DNA from: Nemertoderma westbladi
Taxonomy: Eukaryota; Xenacoelomorpha; Nemertodermatida; Nemertodermatidae
Direction of reading: 5' to 3'
Assembly (NCBI GenBank): GCA_032718475.1
Contig: JAUCBJ010000524.1
Coordinates: 1-47,467 of the forward strand
DNA length: 47,467 bases
The translations under genes were made by a program, and so were the position numbers. Positions within the stretch are counted from its first letter, which is position 1. The number at the start of each line of letters is the position of its first letter. The notes beneath the pieces were generated by a model. It saw nothing but the letters and a program-made list of their open reading frames with translations, was not told where the DNA came from and searched no databases. This document shows positions 19,555 through 31,416 of the stretch, in pieces.

Positions 19555-22500
19555 ACGTTCGTGGGGCCTTCGCGCAGCACGAGGCCCAGTTATGAGATAC
19601 AAATTAAAATTGAGCGACTGTATCACAAAATCAGGTTTTGAGAAATTTACCCACACCACCAATCAATCAAAGAAAGGGGGACAGTACGTGTTCACCCCTT
19701 TTAATCCCCCCCCCCCCCCCACCCTTCCCAACCACCAATACATAACCGCGACATCTACCACCCACGGAAGGGTAGCACGAACTTATTTCCAATCGCACGT
19801 TCAATATGCAAAGCCAGGTGGTTTATAGGAATATAATAAACGCAGTACTCGTATTCATTATAAGCCTCGTTGCGTTCGTCCTGTTTTGTATTTAAATATA
19901 TTTCTTAAACGCAGGCTAGGACGTTCTTTATAATAATAATAACTAGGGATGCGATCAATATGTGAAGCCAGGTGGTTTATATAATAATTTAGTCAACGCA
20001 GTACTCGTCTTCATTATATGCCTCGTTGCGCTCGTCGCTTGTCCTGTTTTGTTATAAAATATTTTTCCTAAACGCAGACTGACGATCTTTATACAGTTAT
20101 AACTATGCGAAGTTTCGAAACTGTGCGAGTAACTGTTGATACATCTATGTGGATATGTGTGATATGTGGAGATGTGTGATACAACGCCAACGCATCTTAT
20201 GCCGATGTAGTAATATGGGTATTGAAATAATATTAAATTAATGTACACTCTTAAAGCTGCAGCGAAAAAATGTAGCTAATTTCCTAGGTTACATATAAAA
20301 TAATAATATTATTTTTAAGAACATTAATTTTACTACTTTGCAAAAATTCAATTAAAAAATAACCAGACATATACATTGTGGAATAAACTATTTCAGAAGC
20401 CTACACAACAGCCATGCCATGGATAGTATTTATGTTATGATATCTGTCATTCACCTGAGATAGCAATACAACATTTATAGTGAATTTAAAGAATGCTGTC
20501 TGGGCTGGAATAGCAATACTGGTTGTCTATTACTATTCCTCTCTGGTTAGTCTTAGCAACAACTCCCAGCCAGCAGCAGAGACTTGACCAATAATCATTC
20601 CCAGCAACTGGGAATGACACACACATCCCATCTATGTACCAGCATGTTGGCCAATAAATGAGCAGTATTTAATGAGAATAAATTTTTTTTGCCGTTTTAA
20701 TTACTTTAGATCAATTAAAGACACAATTATTAAAGCAAATCACTTGAACTAATTAAAAACTATAATAGAATGGCGTATGGGGATTACATCTGTATAATTT
20801 TTAATTATAATTATTTAAATCTTATACTGTAAAACAATTAATTTCCTTTAAAAGGCAGGTTGATAATGGTGTTTTTACCGTAATAACTTAATTAACTAAT
20901 TAACTGCTATTATCTTAGCTTCTCGAAGGCCACACTGAAATTCTACTTGGAAAATTTCTAAACTTTTGCCAAACAACATGTGTACCAAGTTTGGATAGAT
21001 TTCATCAAAGATTGGCCGAGTTATTAACGTTTAAAATTGAACACGACAGAACGACAGAACGACACGTTCGTGGGGACTTCGCGCAGCACGAGGCCTAGTT
21101 ATTATATACAAATTAAAATGCAGCGACTGTATCACAAAATCAGGTTTTGAGAAATTTACCCACACCACCAATCAATCAAAGAAAGGTGGACAGTACGTGT
21201 TCACCCCTTTTAATCTCCCCCCCCCCCCCCCCCCCCACCCTTCCCAACCACCAATACATAACCGCGACATCTACCACCCACGGAAGGGTAGCACGAACTT
21301 ATTTCCAATCGCACGTTAAATATGCAAAGCCAGGTGGTTTATAGGAATATAATAAACGCAGTACTCGTTTTCATTATAAGCCTCTTTGCGTTCGTCCTGT
21401 TTTGTATTTAAATATATTTTTTAAACGCAAGCTAGGACGATCTTTATAATAATAATAACTAGGGATGCGATCAATATGTGAAGCCAGGTGGTTTATATAA
21501 TAATTTAGTCAACGCAGTACTCGTCTTCATTATATGCCTCGTTGCGCTCGTCGCTTGTCCTGTTTTGTCATAAAATATTTTTCCTAAACGCAGACTGACG
21601 ATCTTTATACAGTTATAACTATGCGAAGTTTCGAAACTGTGCGAGTAACTGTTGATACATCTATGTGGAGATGTGTGATATGTGGAGATGTGTGATACAA
21701 CGCCAACGCATCTTATGCCGATGTAGTAATATGGGTATTGAAATAATATTAAATCAATGTACACTCTTAAAGCTGCAGCGAAAAAATGTAGCTAATTTCC
21801 TAGGTTACATATAAAATAATAATATTATTTTTAAGAACATTAATTTTACTACTTTGCAAAAATTCAATTAAAAAATAACCAGACATATACATTGTGGAAT
21901 AAACTATTTCAGAAGCCTACAACAGCCATGCCATGGATTGTATTTATGTTATTATATCTGTCATTTAACTGAGATAGCAATAGTAGTAATAGTCGAACGG
22001 TTATGCGGCCCGTCCAGCCTATAATAAACACAATTCAGTGATTGGGCTGGAATAGCAATACTGGTTGCCTCTATTACAATTCCTCTCAGGTTAGTCTACA
22101 GCCACAACTCCCAGCAGCTAGCTCCACACCAGCAGAGACTTGACCAATAATGGGAAGGATTAAATTTGTACTCAATAATTGTGCGGTTTAATTACGTTTA
22201 GATCAATTAAAGACACATTTATTAAAGCAAATCACTTAAACTAATTAAAAACTATAATAGAATGGCGTATGGGGATTATATCTGTATAATTTTTAAGTAT
22301 AATTATTTAAATCTTATACTGTAAAACAATTAATTTCCTTTAAAAGGCAGGTTGAAAATGGCGTTTTCACCGCAATCAACTTAATTAACTAATTAACTGC
22401 TATTATCTTAGCTTCTCGAAGGCCACACGGAAATTCTACTTGGAAAATTTCTAAACTTTTGCCAAACAACATGTGTACCAAGTTTGGATAGATTTCATCA

Positions 22501-22566
22501 AAGATTGGCCGAGTTATTAACGTTTAAAATTGAACACGACAGAACGACAGAACGACAGAACGACAG
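19555..22566. repeat. Head-to-tail duplication of a ~1.5-kb retroelement-like unit
   Basis: Unit 1 (19555-21063) and unit 2 (21064-22566) align almost throughout. Each begins CACGTTCGTGGGG, contains a poly-C run, has an internal ~150-bp repeat built on AAGCCAGGTGGTTTATA, and ends AAGATTGGCCGAGTTATTAA followed by (ACGACAGA)n. The ends look like RTE-type LINE/SINE tails with a short tandem tail. The same 97-residue minus-strand open frame occurs in both units (20248-19955, 21764-21471); it shows no motif and I do not call it a gene. Units differ by small indels, including a different segment near 20430-20680 versus 21980-22170. Confidence 0.8.
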
Positions 22567-22678
22567 GTTGATTAATGGTACCACTACGCTAAGGCTCACT
22601 CACTTCGTGGCTCGCCCCACAGGTTGATTAATGGTACCACTACGCTAAGGCTCACTCACTTCGTGGCTCGCCCCACAG
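22567..22678. repeat. 56-bp tandem duplication
   Basis: Two perfect-looking copies of a 56-bp unit starting GTTGATTAATGGTACCACTA and ending CTCGCCCCACAG, directly after the tail of the second 1.5-kb unit. The core CTAAGGCTCAC...GTGGCTCGCCCCACAG also occurs in altered form near 13750 and 32190. Confidence 0.85.
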
Positions 22679-22894
22679 TACACGAGTACAGCAATAACAC
22701 TAACTTATTTACTATATTGTTTTAAAACATAATTTTGCAATTTCTTAGTATTTTATTACATTTAAAAAGTGAAATGTCGCTCTCTATACAAGTTCTTGGA
22801 TGAAGAAATGTGCCATGTTTAGATGTCAATGCGCTGATTCAAATATATGTAAATTTTTGAAGATTGAAGGCAAGCAAATCAGTTACGGTGTGAT

Positions 22895-23160
22895 AAATTG
22901 ATTATTAAAAAAAATATTTTTAATAATCAATAATTATTGATTATTAAAAAAAATTATTTCATGAATAATTATTGATTATTAAAAAAAATATTGCATGAAT
23001 GATTATTGATTATTAAAAAAAATCGAGTCTGTCTCTCCCACAGCCACAACACCTCCATTTATCTCCCCCACAACACCTCCACATATCTCCCCCACATCAC
23101 CCCCACCTGTCCCCCCCACAGCCACAACACCTCCACCTATCTCCCCGACATCACCTCCTG
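22895..23160. repeat. AT-rich and CCCCAC-rich simple repeats
   Basis: 22895-23022 has three to four copies of a unit with GATTATTAAAAAAAAT and an ATAATTATTGATTA palindrome. 23035-23160 is a C-rich minisatellite of CACAACACCTCCAC.TATCTCC units. No gene. Confidence 0.7.
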
Positions 23161-23603
23161 AAACCCTAGTCTGCTAGTCATCCAGTTTTCCTTACCATTT
23201 GCTATTATCGTGCTTTCCGACCCCGATGACGAATCTTTTGTTGGCTCCCAAGTCGGATCATCACTCTGGCTGTTTGTTTAGATGCGAGTCTTAGATGCGA
23301 TGTTTAGATTGTGAGATCTACCTATCACCTATGTAATGTGAAAAACTAATGTACATCCCTATGTAGGAGGAATGTAGTTTTATATTGTAGGCAAATTCAA
23401 CTGTTCATATGAAGGTGGAAGGGGTACCGCTACCGGTAACCCAGCCCATATATCTGGAATGATCTGCTGGAGAAATTTTTTTCTTATTTAAGAAAAATCA
23501 AAACATAAAATTTTTTAAATAAGAAATAAGTTAAACTCCTAAATAGGAAATCCAAAAAATATTTCCTATATAAGAAATTTTCGGAAAAAGTAACGTTTTT
23601 AAA

Positions 23604-23819
23604 ATGGCTATAGAAAGCGAACGCACAGCCACGGATAGTTTTTTTTCTAGTTTTCACAACAAACGTAGTATAGATTATCCTCCAATAACCAGGAATTCAA
23701 ATATGCCGCTAAAATTTATTTCAAAAGATAATGAAGAAAATGTTCCGAAAAACGGCCAAAACTTCCTATATAGGAAGCAAGATTTCCTATATAGGAATAC
23801 AAAAAAACTTCCTATTTAA
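23604..23819 (+). CDS. 71-residue ORF of unknown function, right-arm copy
   Basis: This is the mirror copy of the ORF at 17738-17529, with two extra residues (ERTATDSFF instead of ERTDSFF) and otherwise the same predicted protein. It too runs outwards and ends within a few bases of the arm's end. The sequence inside the arm but outside the ORF carries more differences, including a 5-bp indel, so the reading frame appears better conserved than its surroundings. No function can be assigned. Confidence 0.4.
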   Translation: MAIESERTATDSFFSSFHNKRSIDYPPITRNSNMPLKFISKDNEENVPKNGQNFLYRKQDFLYRNTKKLPI

Positions 23820-23833
23820 GAAACCTACCCTAA

Positions 23834-25499
23834 CTGACAGTCTACCATATTTCAGTATTTTAATCCGTAATGTTTTATTACGTCATAACTATTGTTTTTT
23901 TTTATTTTCTTTTTACCTACCGTATGTTTTACGTATTTCGATTTTACAACCTACAGTATTTGATGCTTTATTTTTAAATTACGGTCTACCATACTTTATT
24001 TCCTTGTGCTGTTGTGTATGTGTATCTACTATCTATGTACGTCATAACTATTGCTATATTTATTACCTATGTTTTACATATCTCGATTTTATGACATATT
24101 TGCTGCTTTATTTTTAAATTATTTGTGTGTGTCTGTCTATACGTCGTAACTTTTGATATATTTTTCACCTATGTTTTACATATTTCGATTATTTCGAGTT
24201 TGCTGTTATATTTTTAAATTTCTAACTGAACTACGGTCTACCATAGTTTATTTATTTGTTCTGCTATATTTCTATCTGCACCAGAACTTTATTTTTTATT
24301 TTTTTAAATTGCATACTACTGTATGTCTTCCATATTTTATTCCTTTGTGTCAGTCTGTCAGTCAGTACATCATACTGTCATAACTATTGCTATATCTATA
24401 ACTTAATTTTTCTAGTGTTTTTCCATATTTCGAGTTGCTGTTATATTTTTTTAATTACGTAGGTACTGTACTACGGTCTACCATATTTTATTTAGTTGCA
24501 TGTTAAACAATTATTGCATGCAATTTCTGTTTAATTCAGTTTAATTTAAAGGGACCTCCATATGGAAACGAGGTATAACCTCATGGGGCTATCCCTAACA
24601 TTGTACTGTACGTACAATAATTTAATATTATGTTGGTTGCATTATTTTTAAAACATACAATTTCCATATACCGGTTTTTAATATGCTGTTTATGTTATTG
24701 TCAGATTTTTAGGCCTATGCCTGTATGCAGCTATGTACGATGTTAATAAAAAACTTCAACTTCACTTCGACAAGATCTATTACTATAGGCCTACTGCCTA
24801 CTTCAGTACTTAATACTGTAATACTGTAATAGGCCTACTGCTGTACTGTAATAGGCCCTACTTATAAAACATCCAAACATTTGCCATCCAAACAAAATCA
24901 GAAAATACTGAAATAGGATGGCTCTTAACACTTAATGCTGTAATGGTGAATGGCTGAATGGGGCCAGTTCAACGGGCAGACAGAAGCCACCAATTTAAAT
25001 CAGTAAATAGGCCTATTACCAGATTACTGTATTACAGTATTCAGGTATTATCATATTAGCTTAGCAATTAGGCCTATTCATTATGAGCTGATGAGTAACT
25101 CTGAAACTGAGTAGGCCTAACTGCCTAATGCCAGAATGCAGTAATCACAGAATCAGGTAATGAGAGTTTCATACAGACCTGCAGTCATTGATTCATCACT
25201 GGCAGACTGGCTGACTGGTGCTGGATACAGGGATATAGCGATATACCTGATATAGCTGTATAGGCCTACCTGACACCCGACTGTCTGATAGGTACCACAT
25301 ACCAGTACACAAAGTAGCCTAAAGCCAGTCTGGGAAATTAGCCCAATAGGGAAATTTTAAAATTTCCCTATAGGGAAACTTTTATTTCCTTTTTTTGCAT
25401 AATTTTTGCATAATCGCTATGCTGCTATGGCGCATTCACTGAGGACATAGCGCATTAAGTGAGATATACTAGGTCATTCACCTCTACCCTATCTTCAAT
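23834..25499. other. Degenerate AT-rich repeats; possible LINE 3' end near 24550-24775
   Basis: From 23834 to 24500 the phrases 'TACGGTCTACCATA', 'CGTCATAACTATTG' and 'CTATGTTTTACATAT' recur irregularly, so this is a decayed tandem repeat; the Phe/Tyr/Leu-rich open frames there are its translations. The stretch 24550-24775 (GGGACCTCCATATGG ... AATAAAAAACTTCAACTTC) resembles a LINE 3' end, without certainty. The rest shows no feature. Confidence 0.4.
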
Positions 25500-26466
25500 A
25501 TAGGGTAATTCCATCCAAATTCGACCAATCGCGGTGGCATGGGGTCATCAATTTCGTTTATTTTTGGATATATGGTCGGAAATGGTATAAAATGACACCT
25601 GATGAAATAGGCCTATTTCTGATGAAGGTGTAGGGCCTATTGGTTTTCGAGATATTGCAGTTCAAAGTTTGCGATTTATTCGAACATATCCCCAATGAAA
25701 CCTACAGAAAATCTTTCTGACTAGTGGGTGGAGTGTCATTTTATGTTTATTGTACACATAAATAGGTCTCATACACATTAAAACCATGAATAAATACCAC
25801 CCACTTGTCAGACCAACTTTTCTATGTGGCTAAAGATTGGACTTTTCGACAAATTTTGTCTTTCTGAGGCTTGAGTTAGAGTGGTCTGAATAGTGGGTAG
25901 CCCAAAACATTTAATAAATAGTTAGATATACCAAAGGGGGGTTCTGTGGTACAATTTTAATGTACCACCAGCAAGTCAGACTTCCATACCACCATCTGGA
26001 AAATTGAAACTTTCCAAAATTGCCATACTTCGGAACATCACTGCAAGCGTCTGATAAAAGATGGGTGCTTGAAATGAATCATGAGTAGTAACATGGATAA
26101 GGGAAACATGCATGACAAGTTTCGGATCCCACCCATGCCTTCTTCAGTATATATTATTCAATTTAAAAGTTCAATTTTCAAAATTAATCGTCAGATTAAA
26201 TACTTTAGAACCAAGGTCTGCTTACGAGGTTGCTCTCATAACCAGCACACATTAAGTATTTAAACAGCCCAATGAGTTACATACCTTCTGATACTATTAA
26301 TTATTATATCATAATAGAAATAAAAGCTGTTTGAAGTTCATCTATATAATTCCCTAATCCCGGCCAAGGGCAGCAGGGAATGGAACGTAATACAGTATGT
26401 TCATTATGATGAGGCAAGTCAGTGATAATTAATATAGTTATTATGGTAGAAAAGATAATAGATCAA
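25500..26466. other. Non-coding stretch downstream of the pogo-like gene
   Basis: No gene recognised. It may be the 3' non-coding part of the pogo-like element, whose coding end lies at 26467, but I could not match its end to an inverted repeat near 35.5-36.1 kb. The frame 26081-26263 has no motif. Confidence 0.35.
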
Positions 26467-27264
26467 TTATTGAGTATAGCAGTATTGTAGATCATGCAAT
26501 TCCTTTATGAACAGTGATCGCAACAATGATGAGCAACAATAGTTATTCGCCGTTGTGCGGGGACCTTCAGCAGCTTTCAAACATGTGATATGGTACCACG
26601 ATTCGCATTCTTCACATTGCTCCCATAGAATTTTTCTTGTACCAAATGGGTCATTGAAATTGTTGCAAATTCTGCAGCATTCGTTCAATTCAGAGCTAGT
26701 ACCTGAGCTTGTACCGCTGGCGCTATCTGAGTCGGGGTCATAATCTGCTATTGATGTGGCATCTGAGTCAACATCTGACTCCAGTTCCTGTATCTGTTTC
26801 CTTGCCTTCTTTGTGGATTTCTTCGCAACTAGGGATTTTCTTTGCTTGGCCTTTTCTCTAGCCAACAGTTTTTTTGCTTGTCTGAGCTCTTCTTCCTGTC
26901 TTCTTTCTTAAGACATTGCAGTGCCTCTGCTCTGGTTCAGTTAAAACTACACCCACTTGCTTCTGAACACGTTGCCGTTTTCGCTTTGCATTAAACAGAG
27001 CTGCCCTTGTACTGTTGCTCACCTCTGGTCGTATTGCCCGCAAGATGGCAGTGCGCATCGCTGTATGAGGAGATGCAATTAACCGTGTGGTTGCAGATGT
27101 TGATTGTATGGATTGTGATTCTGAGGATGGTGATTGCAGTTGACATGTAATTGGACTTGGTGCATTCAATGGTGATTGCATTGTGCACACTTCTCGAGAT
27201 GGGATGCTTAAACTTAATGCACTTGATTGGGTTATAACTGGAGTGATGGGGACGTCTATTTACA

Positions 27265-27396
27265 CCAAAAACACACAAAAACACACAAAAACACACAAAA
27301 ACTCACAAAAACACACAAAAACACACAAAAACACACAAAAACTCACAAAAACACACAAAAACATACAAAAACACACAAAAACAGACAAAAACATAC
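27265..27396. repeat. AAAAACACAC minisatellite, left arm
   Basis: About 13 copies of a 10-bp unit AAAAACACAC with scattered substitutions, immediately inside the element's terminus. The mirror array lies at 34036-34155. Open frames rich in THKN or CVFV on either strand are translations of this repeat. Confidence 0.95.
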
Positions 27397-27529
27397 GGCA
27401 CATATATGAAATGCCTGCAAAGGTAATTATCATTGCGGTTTGGGTTGTTGTCTGTTTGTCTGTATGGATGTAATTAATTGTAATCCAAAACGCAATAGTT
27501 ATTGCTGAAATACCTATAGGCATAGTCCA

Positions 27530-30048
27530 GTAGTCTACACTCTACAGGTACCTTCAGTATAAATTAGATCATTGATGCACTCGATCCTCTGTGGAATTCC
27601 CATTATGAACATCACATATATTTCGCCTGGACGGATGCATCGCGCTTATTCAATCTAAACATTACTATATGATTGTGATCAGGCAGGCAGGTTATGGTTG
27701 ATATCAGTTAATGATGCCTTTGATAAATTGCGCAAAGGTCGATTATTTACTGTAATATAGTAGATAGTATGGTTGCGTTTCCGCCAACATCTCTTTCCAA
27801 GCTTGGTGAGAATAACTCTTCCGGGAAGAAAAATATACTCGATTTATGACTACCATCATCTGATCATATGTTGACGTCACATTAAATTCTACCTGCGAAT
27901 CTGAAACTACAGTATTACAGTATTAGCTCGATTCATTCATACTTTGTCATTATACACCCTGTGTCTGTATTTCATACTATGTATGCTTAACAGAGGCATA
28001 CCGAGGGTGGGGGGGGGGGGGGATTAGAAAATAATTAAATAATTAAAAAAAAAATTAATTATTTTATTGGGCCTATTGATGGAATAAAAAACTTACAAAA
28101 CCATTTTATTATTAAATCACCCAGGGCTTGCCACTTGCAACAACAATGCTATTATTTACAATTACAAGATCGTTTAAGTAGTTTGGATTTATTAAGTATA
28201 CAGTAGAGAAACGGGAAGTTTGATGTGATTTATTGGGACGATGTAATAAACATATTTGCAGAAGAATCATACTGTAGTAGGCCTATAAACAACATTTTTA
28301 AAAAATGTAATAATATTTTAAAATCGGTAATAAAATCGGAATTGTAGTGGAATTGAATGGCCATGATAAAACTAATTTATTTATTACATGGGAAAGCAAG
28401 ACCAGTTATAAACTTCACGGCTTATATGTTCTTAAGTTTTTTTCCCCTATGTAATATAGGCCTACGTAATTTTATTCTTAATTTGGTACTTTATTGTGGC
28501 TTAATTCTTTAATAAAAGATAGAGTGATATATTGTTACAAAATAAATGTTTTGTTTTGTTTTAAAACAAAAACAAAGTTTTTGTTTGTTTGTTTTTGTTG
28601 TTTTTGTGTGTCTTTGTTATGTTTTTGTGTGTTTTTGTGTGTCTTTGTTTTGTTTTTGTGTGTTTATGTTTGTTTTTGTGTGTTTTTGTTTGTTTTTGTA
28701 TGTTTTGTTTGTTTTTGTGTGTTTTTGTGTGTTTTTGTTTGTTTTTGTGTGTTTTTGTTTGTTTTTGTGTGTTTTTGTTTGTTTTGTGTGTTTTTGTGTG
28801 AATTGTATGTTTTTGTGTGAATTGTATGTTTTTGTGTGTTTCTGTTTGTTTTTGTGTGTTTTTGTTTCTTTTTGTGTGTTCTGTTTCTTTATGTTTCTTT
28901 TGTTTGTTTTTGTGTGTTTTGTTTGCTTTTGTTTGTTTGTGTGTGTTTTTGTTTATTTGTGTTTGTTTTTGTGTTTTTGTTTGTTTTTGTTTGTTTTGTT
29001 TGCTTTTGTTTGTTTTGTGTGTTTTTGTTTGTTTTGTGTGTTTTTGTGTGAATTGTATGTTTTTGTGTGAATTGTATGTTTTTGTGTGTTTTTGTGTGAA
29101 TTGTATGTTTTTGTGTGAATTGTATGTTTTTGTGTGTTTCTGTTTGTTTTTGTGTGTTTTTGTTTGTTTTTGTGTGTTTTTGTTTCTTTAAGTGTCTTTT
29201 GTTTGTTTTTGTTTGTTTTTGTGTGTTTGTTTGCTTTTGTTTGTTTGTGTGTGTTTTTGTTTGTTTTTGTATATTTGTGTTTGTTTTTGGGTTTTTGTTT
29301 GTTTTGTTTGCTTTTGTTTGTTTTTCTGTGTGTTTTTGTTTATTTGTTTTTGTGTGTTTTTGTTTGTTTTTGTGTGTTTTTGTTTGTTTTGTGTGTTTCT
29401 GTTTGTTTTTGTGTGTTTTGTTTGTTTTTGTTTGATTTTGTGTGTTTATGTTTGTTTTTATGTGTTTTTGTTTGTTTTAGTGTGTTTTTGTTTGTTTTGT
29501 GTGTTTTTGTGTGAATTGTATATTTTTGTGTGTTTTTGTGTGGATTGTATGTTTTTGTGTGTTTCTGTTTGTTTTTGTGTGGATTGTATGTTTTTGTGTG
29601 TTTTGTTTCTTTATGTGTCTTTTGTTTGTTTTTGTGTGTTTTGTTTGCTTTTGTTTGTGTGTGTTTTTGTTTATTTGTGTTTATTTAATGTGACGTCAAC
29701 ATATGATCAGATGATGGTAGTCATAAATCGAGTATATTTTTCTTCCCGGAAGAGTTATTCTCACCAAGCTTGGAAAGAGATGTTGGCGGAAACGCAACCA
29801 CACTATCTACTGTATTACAGTACTTAATCGCCCTTTGCGCAATTTATCAAAGGCATCGCATTAACTGATATCAACCATAACCTGCCTGCCTGATCACAAT
29901 CATAAAAATAGTAATGTTTAGATTGAATAAGCGCGATGCATCCGTCCAGGCGAAATATATGTGATGTTCATAATGGGGATTCCACGAAGGATCGAGTGCA
30001 TCAATGATCTAATTTATACTGAAGGTACCTGTAGAGTGTAGACTACTG
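27530..30048. mobile_element. Foldback element nested in the left arm
   Basis: Inverted arms of ~350 bp: 27536-27893 (TAGTCTACACTCTACAGG inwards to TTGACGTCACATTAAAT) and 29687-30046. They bracket ~1.8 kb that is largely a TTTTTGTGTG minisatellite. In the opposite arm of the host element (33870-33900) the sequence runs uninterrupted from TAGGCTGACCC into TACTGGACTATGCC, so this foldback is absent there and must have inserted after the arm formed. The exact edge is ambiguous within GTCCAGTAG. Arms differ by several substitutions and short indels. Confidence 0.75.
28560..29680. repeat. 1.1-kb TTTTTGTGTG minisatellite
   Basis: More than 100 degenerate copies of a 10-12-bp unit (TTTTTGTGTG, TTTTTGTTTG, occasional GAATTGTATG). 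It is the reverse complement of the AAAAACACAC unit in the left arm. Higher-order blocks repeat: the segment with GTGAATTGTATG occurs near 28797, 29047 and 29507. All Cys/Phe/Val-rich open frames here are artefacts of the repeat. Confidence 0.95.
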
Positions 30049-31040
30049 GACGGTCAGCCTAAACACCCAACTACACCCAACTTTCACCCAACTACACCCA
30101 ACTTTCACCCAACTACACCCAACTTTCAGCCAACTACACCCACACAGTTCCACCCCACTACACCCAACTTCCACTTCCACTCTGCATCCAACTTACACAA
30201 AACTATACCTACTGTATGGCACCAAACTTCCACAAATTACAATATGTATAGTAACAAACTCTTCGAGGAATTGCTGAGATATGAGCTTTTAAATGTTTCA
30301 TGTACTGTATGTTGCCCCCACTGCTGAGCAATTATGAAAATAACAAACTAACGTTTTATATTTATTGCAGGTTGGTTCTAGAATAATTGATGAATTTAGC
30401 AATAAATATACAAAGGAGAGACGCAGAGACTATTGACGAACGATCCAAGCTACAGTATAAAACTAAACTGGCGCTGTGGGATTGTGGTGAAAATGAAAAC
30501 GGTATTGATACACAGGAGGGTCACCGTCACAGCCTTAACGACGAAATCGCATTGGAAACTTCTGTTATGGGAATAACAATGCAGATAATTCGTACAAAGT
30601 TAATGGACATAAGTTCTATATTATACAGTATGTTTAATGCAATTATAATAATGTAATTATCCTTTATGTATCATAGAATACAAGAAAAAGAACTGTAACA
30701 TTATTTTCAGCAGCTTTATTTTAATCTTGGGCCCATGTAAACACTTTCTGCCGTTATATATTTAACTTTGCAGTTGCCCCCATGTGAAGAATCCCAGGTT
30801 TTCATTAAAATCACAGGTTACAAAAGGGCTGAATCTAACCAAAACAATAAACGAAATTTAGCCGTATCAAAACGAAACGTATCAAAAAGATAAATTAAAA
30901 AAAATAAAAAATCTTCATACATAAAATTCCAATAAAATGTCGACCGAAAAGTGAAATCCTGGTATTATTCACATGGGCGAACTTTATGGCCTTTATATTA
31001 ATTAATTTTTAACGAAACAACAGCAATAATTTTAGAACAT
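30045..31040. repeat. Inner inverted arm (left) of the 6.9-kb element
   Basis: Pairs with 33080-33890. It starts with a CACCCAACTACACCCAACTTT minisatellite (30060-30180; mirror at about 33730-33875), continues through a segment with open frame 30387-30656 (89 residues, ending SSILYSMFNAIIIM, no recognised domain), and ends near TTTTAACGAAACAACAGC at 31010. A MITE (30731-30978) interrupts this arm only. The open frame is broken in the mirror arm, so I do not call it a gene. Confidence 0.8.
30731..30978. mobile_element. MITE with GCCCATGTGAAGAATACC-type ends, copy 1
   Basis: It starts GCCCATGT and ends ACATGGGC, with a further inverted CCATGTGAAGAATCCCAGG just inside. A second copy in opposite orientation is at 38168-38460. 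The mirror arm of the host element lacks it, confirming insertion. No clear target duplication. Confidence 0.65.
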
Positions 31041-31416
31041 TTTACATTTTTGATAAACTAAAAGGGGATCTGGTAAGATCTGTACAGGTCAAGGGAATTT
31101 CTGCAAGGAACTTATTATGATCTTCACATACAGGCGATGCCAGGATGGACAAGATCTCTACAGTATGAGAATCGATAAGATCGTTATACATTACAGATCT
31201 TACAGTTAGTAGAAATAATAATTCATCACACTAGGGTAGAGAATTGCAGACGTTGATCAACGTAATCATATAGACGCGGCTTGTGGTCTCTAGTACATAC
31301 TGTACAGTATATGTACAGTAGGATATGACAATATTCAGCTTATTTTATTACAAACAACGAAATGGGAGAAGTGTATTTAATCTTTCAGACATTCCACCCA
31401 TTCGAAAATCCTCATG

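Larger units (their letters stand above)
17515..23833. mobile_element. 6.3-kb long-inverted-repeat element with an ORF in each arm
   Basis: Arms of about 345 bp at 17515-17868 and 23483-23833 are inverted copies, highly similar by eye, starting TTAGGGTAGGTTTCTTAA at each outer end. CTG flanks both ends (17512-17514, 23834-23836), a possible 3-bp duplication, weak on its own. The arms are rich in TTCCTATATAGGAA palindromes. No transposase was found between them; the interior is other repeats. An alternative is a simple segmental inverted duplication. Confidence 0.6.

Noticed and set aside
27227-27523. THKN-repeat frames
   Set aside because: Translation of the AAAAACACAC array; only the flanking transposase codons are real.
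28494-29827. Long Cys/Phe/Val-rich open frames (up to 211 residues)
   Set aside because: They are translations of the TTTTTGTGTG minisatellite in all frames; no start, domain or codon signal of a gene.
30387-30656. 89-residue ORF in the left inner arm as a gene
   Set aside because: It lies inside an inverted repeat, the mirror copy does not keep the frame, and no motif is visible.
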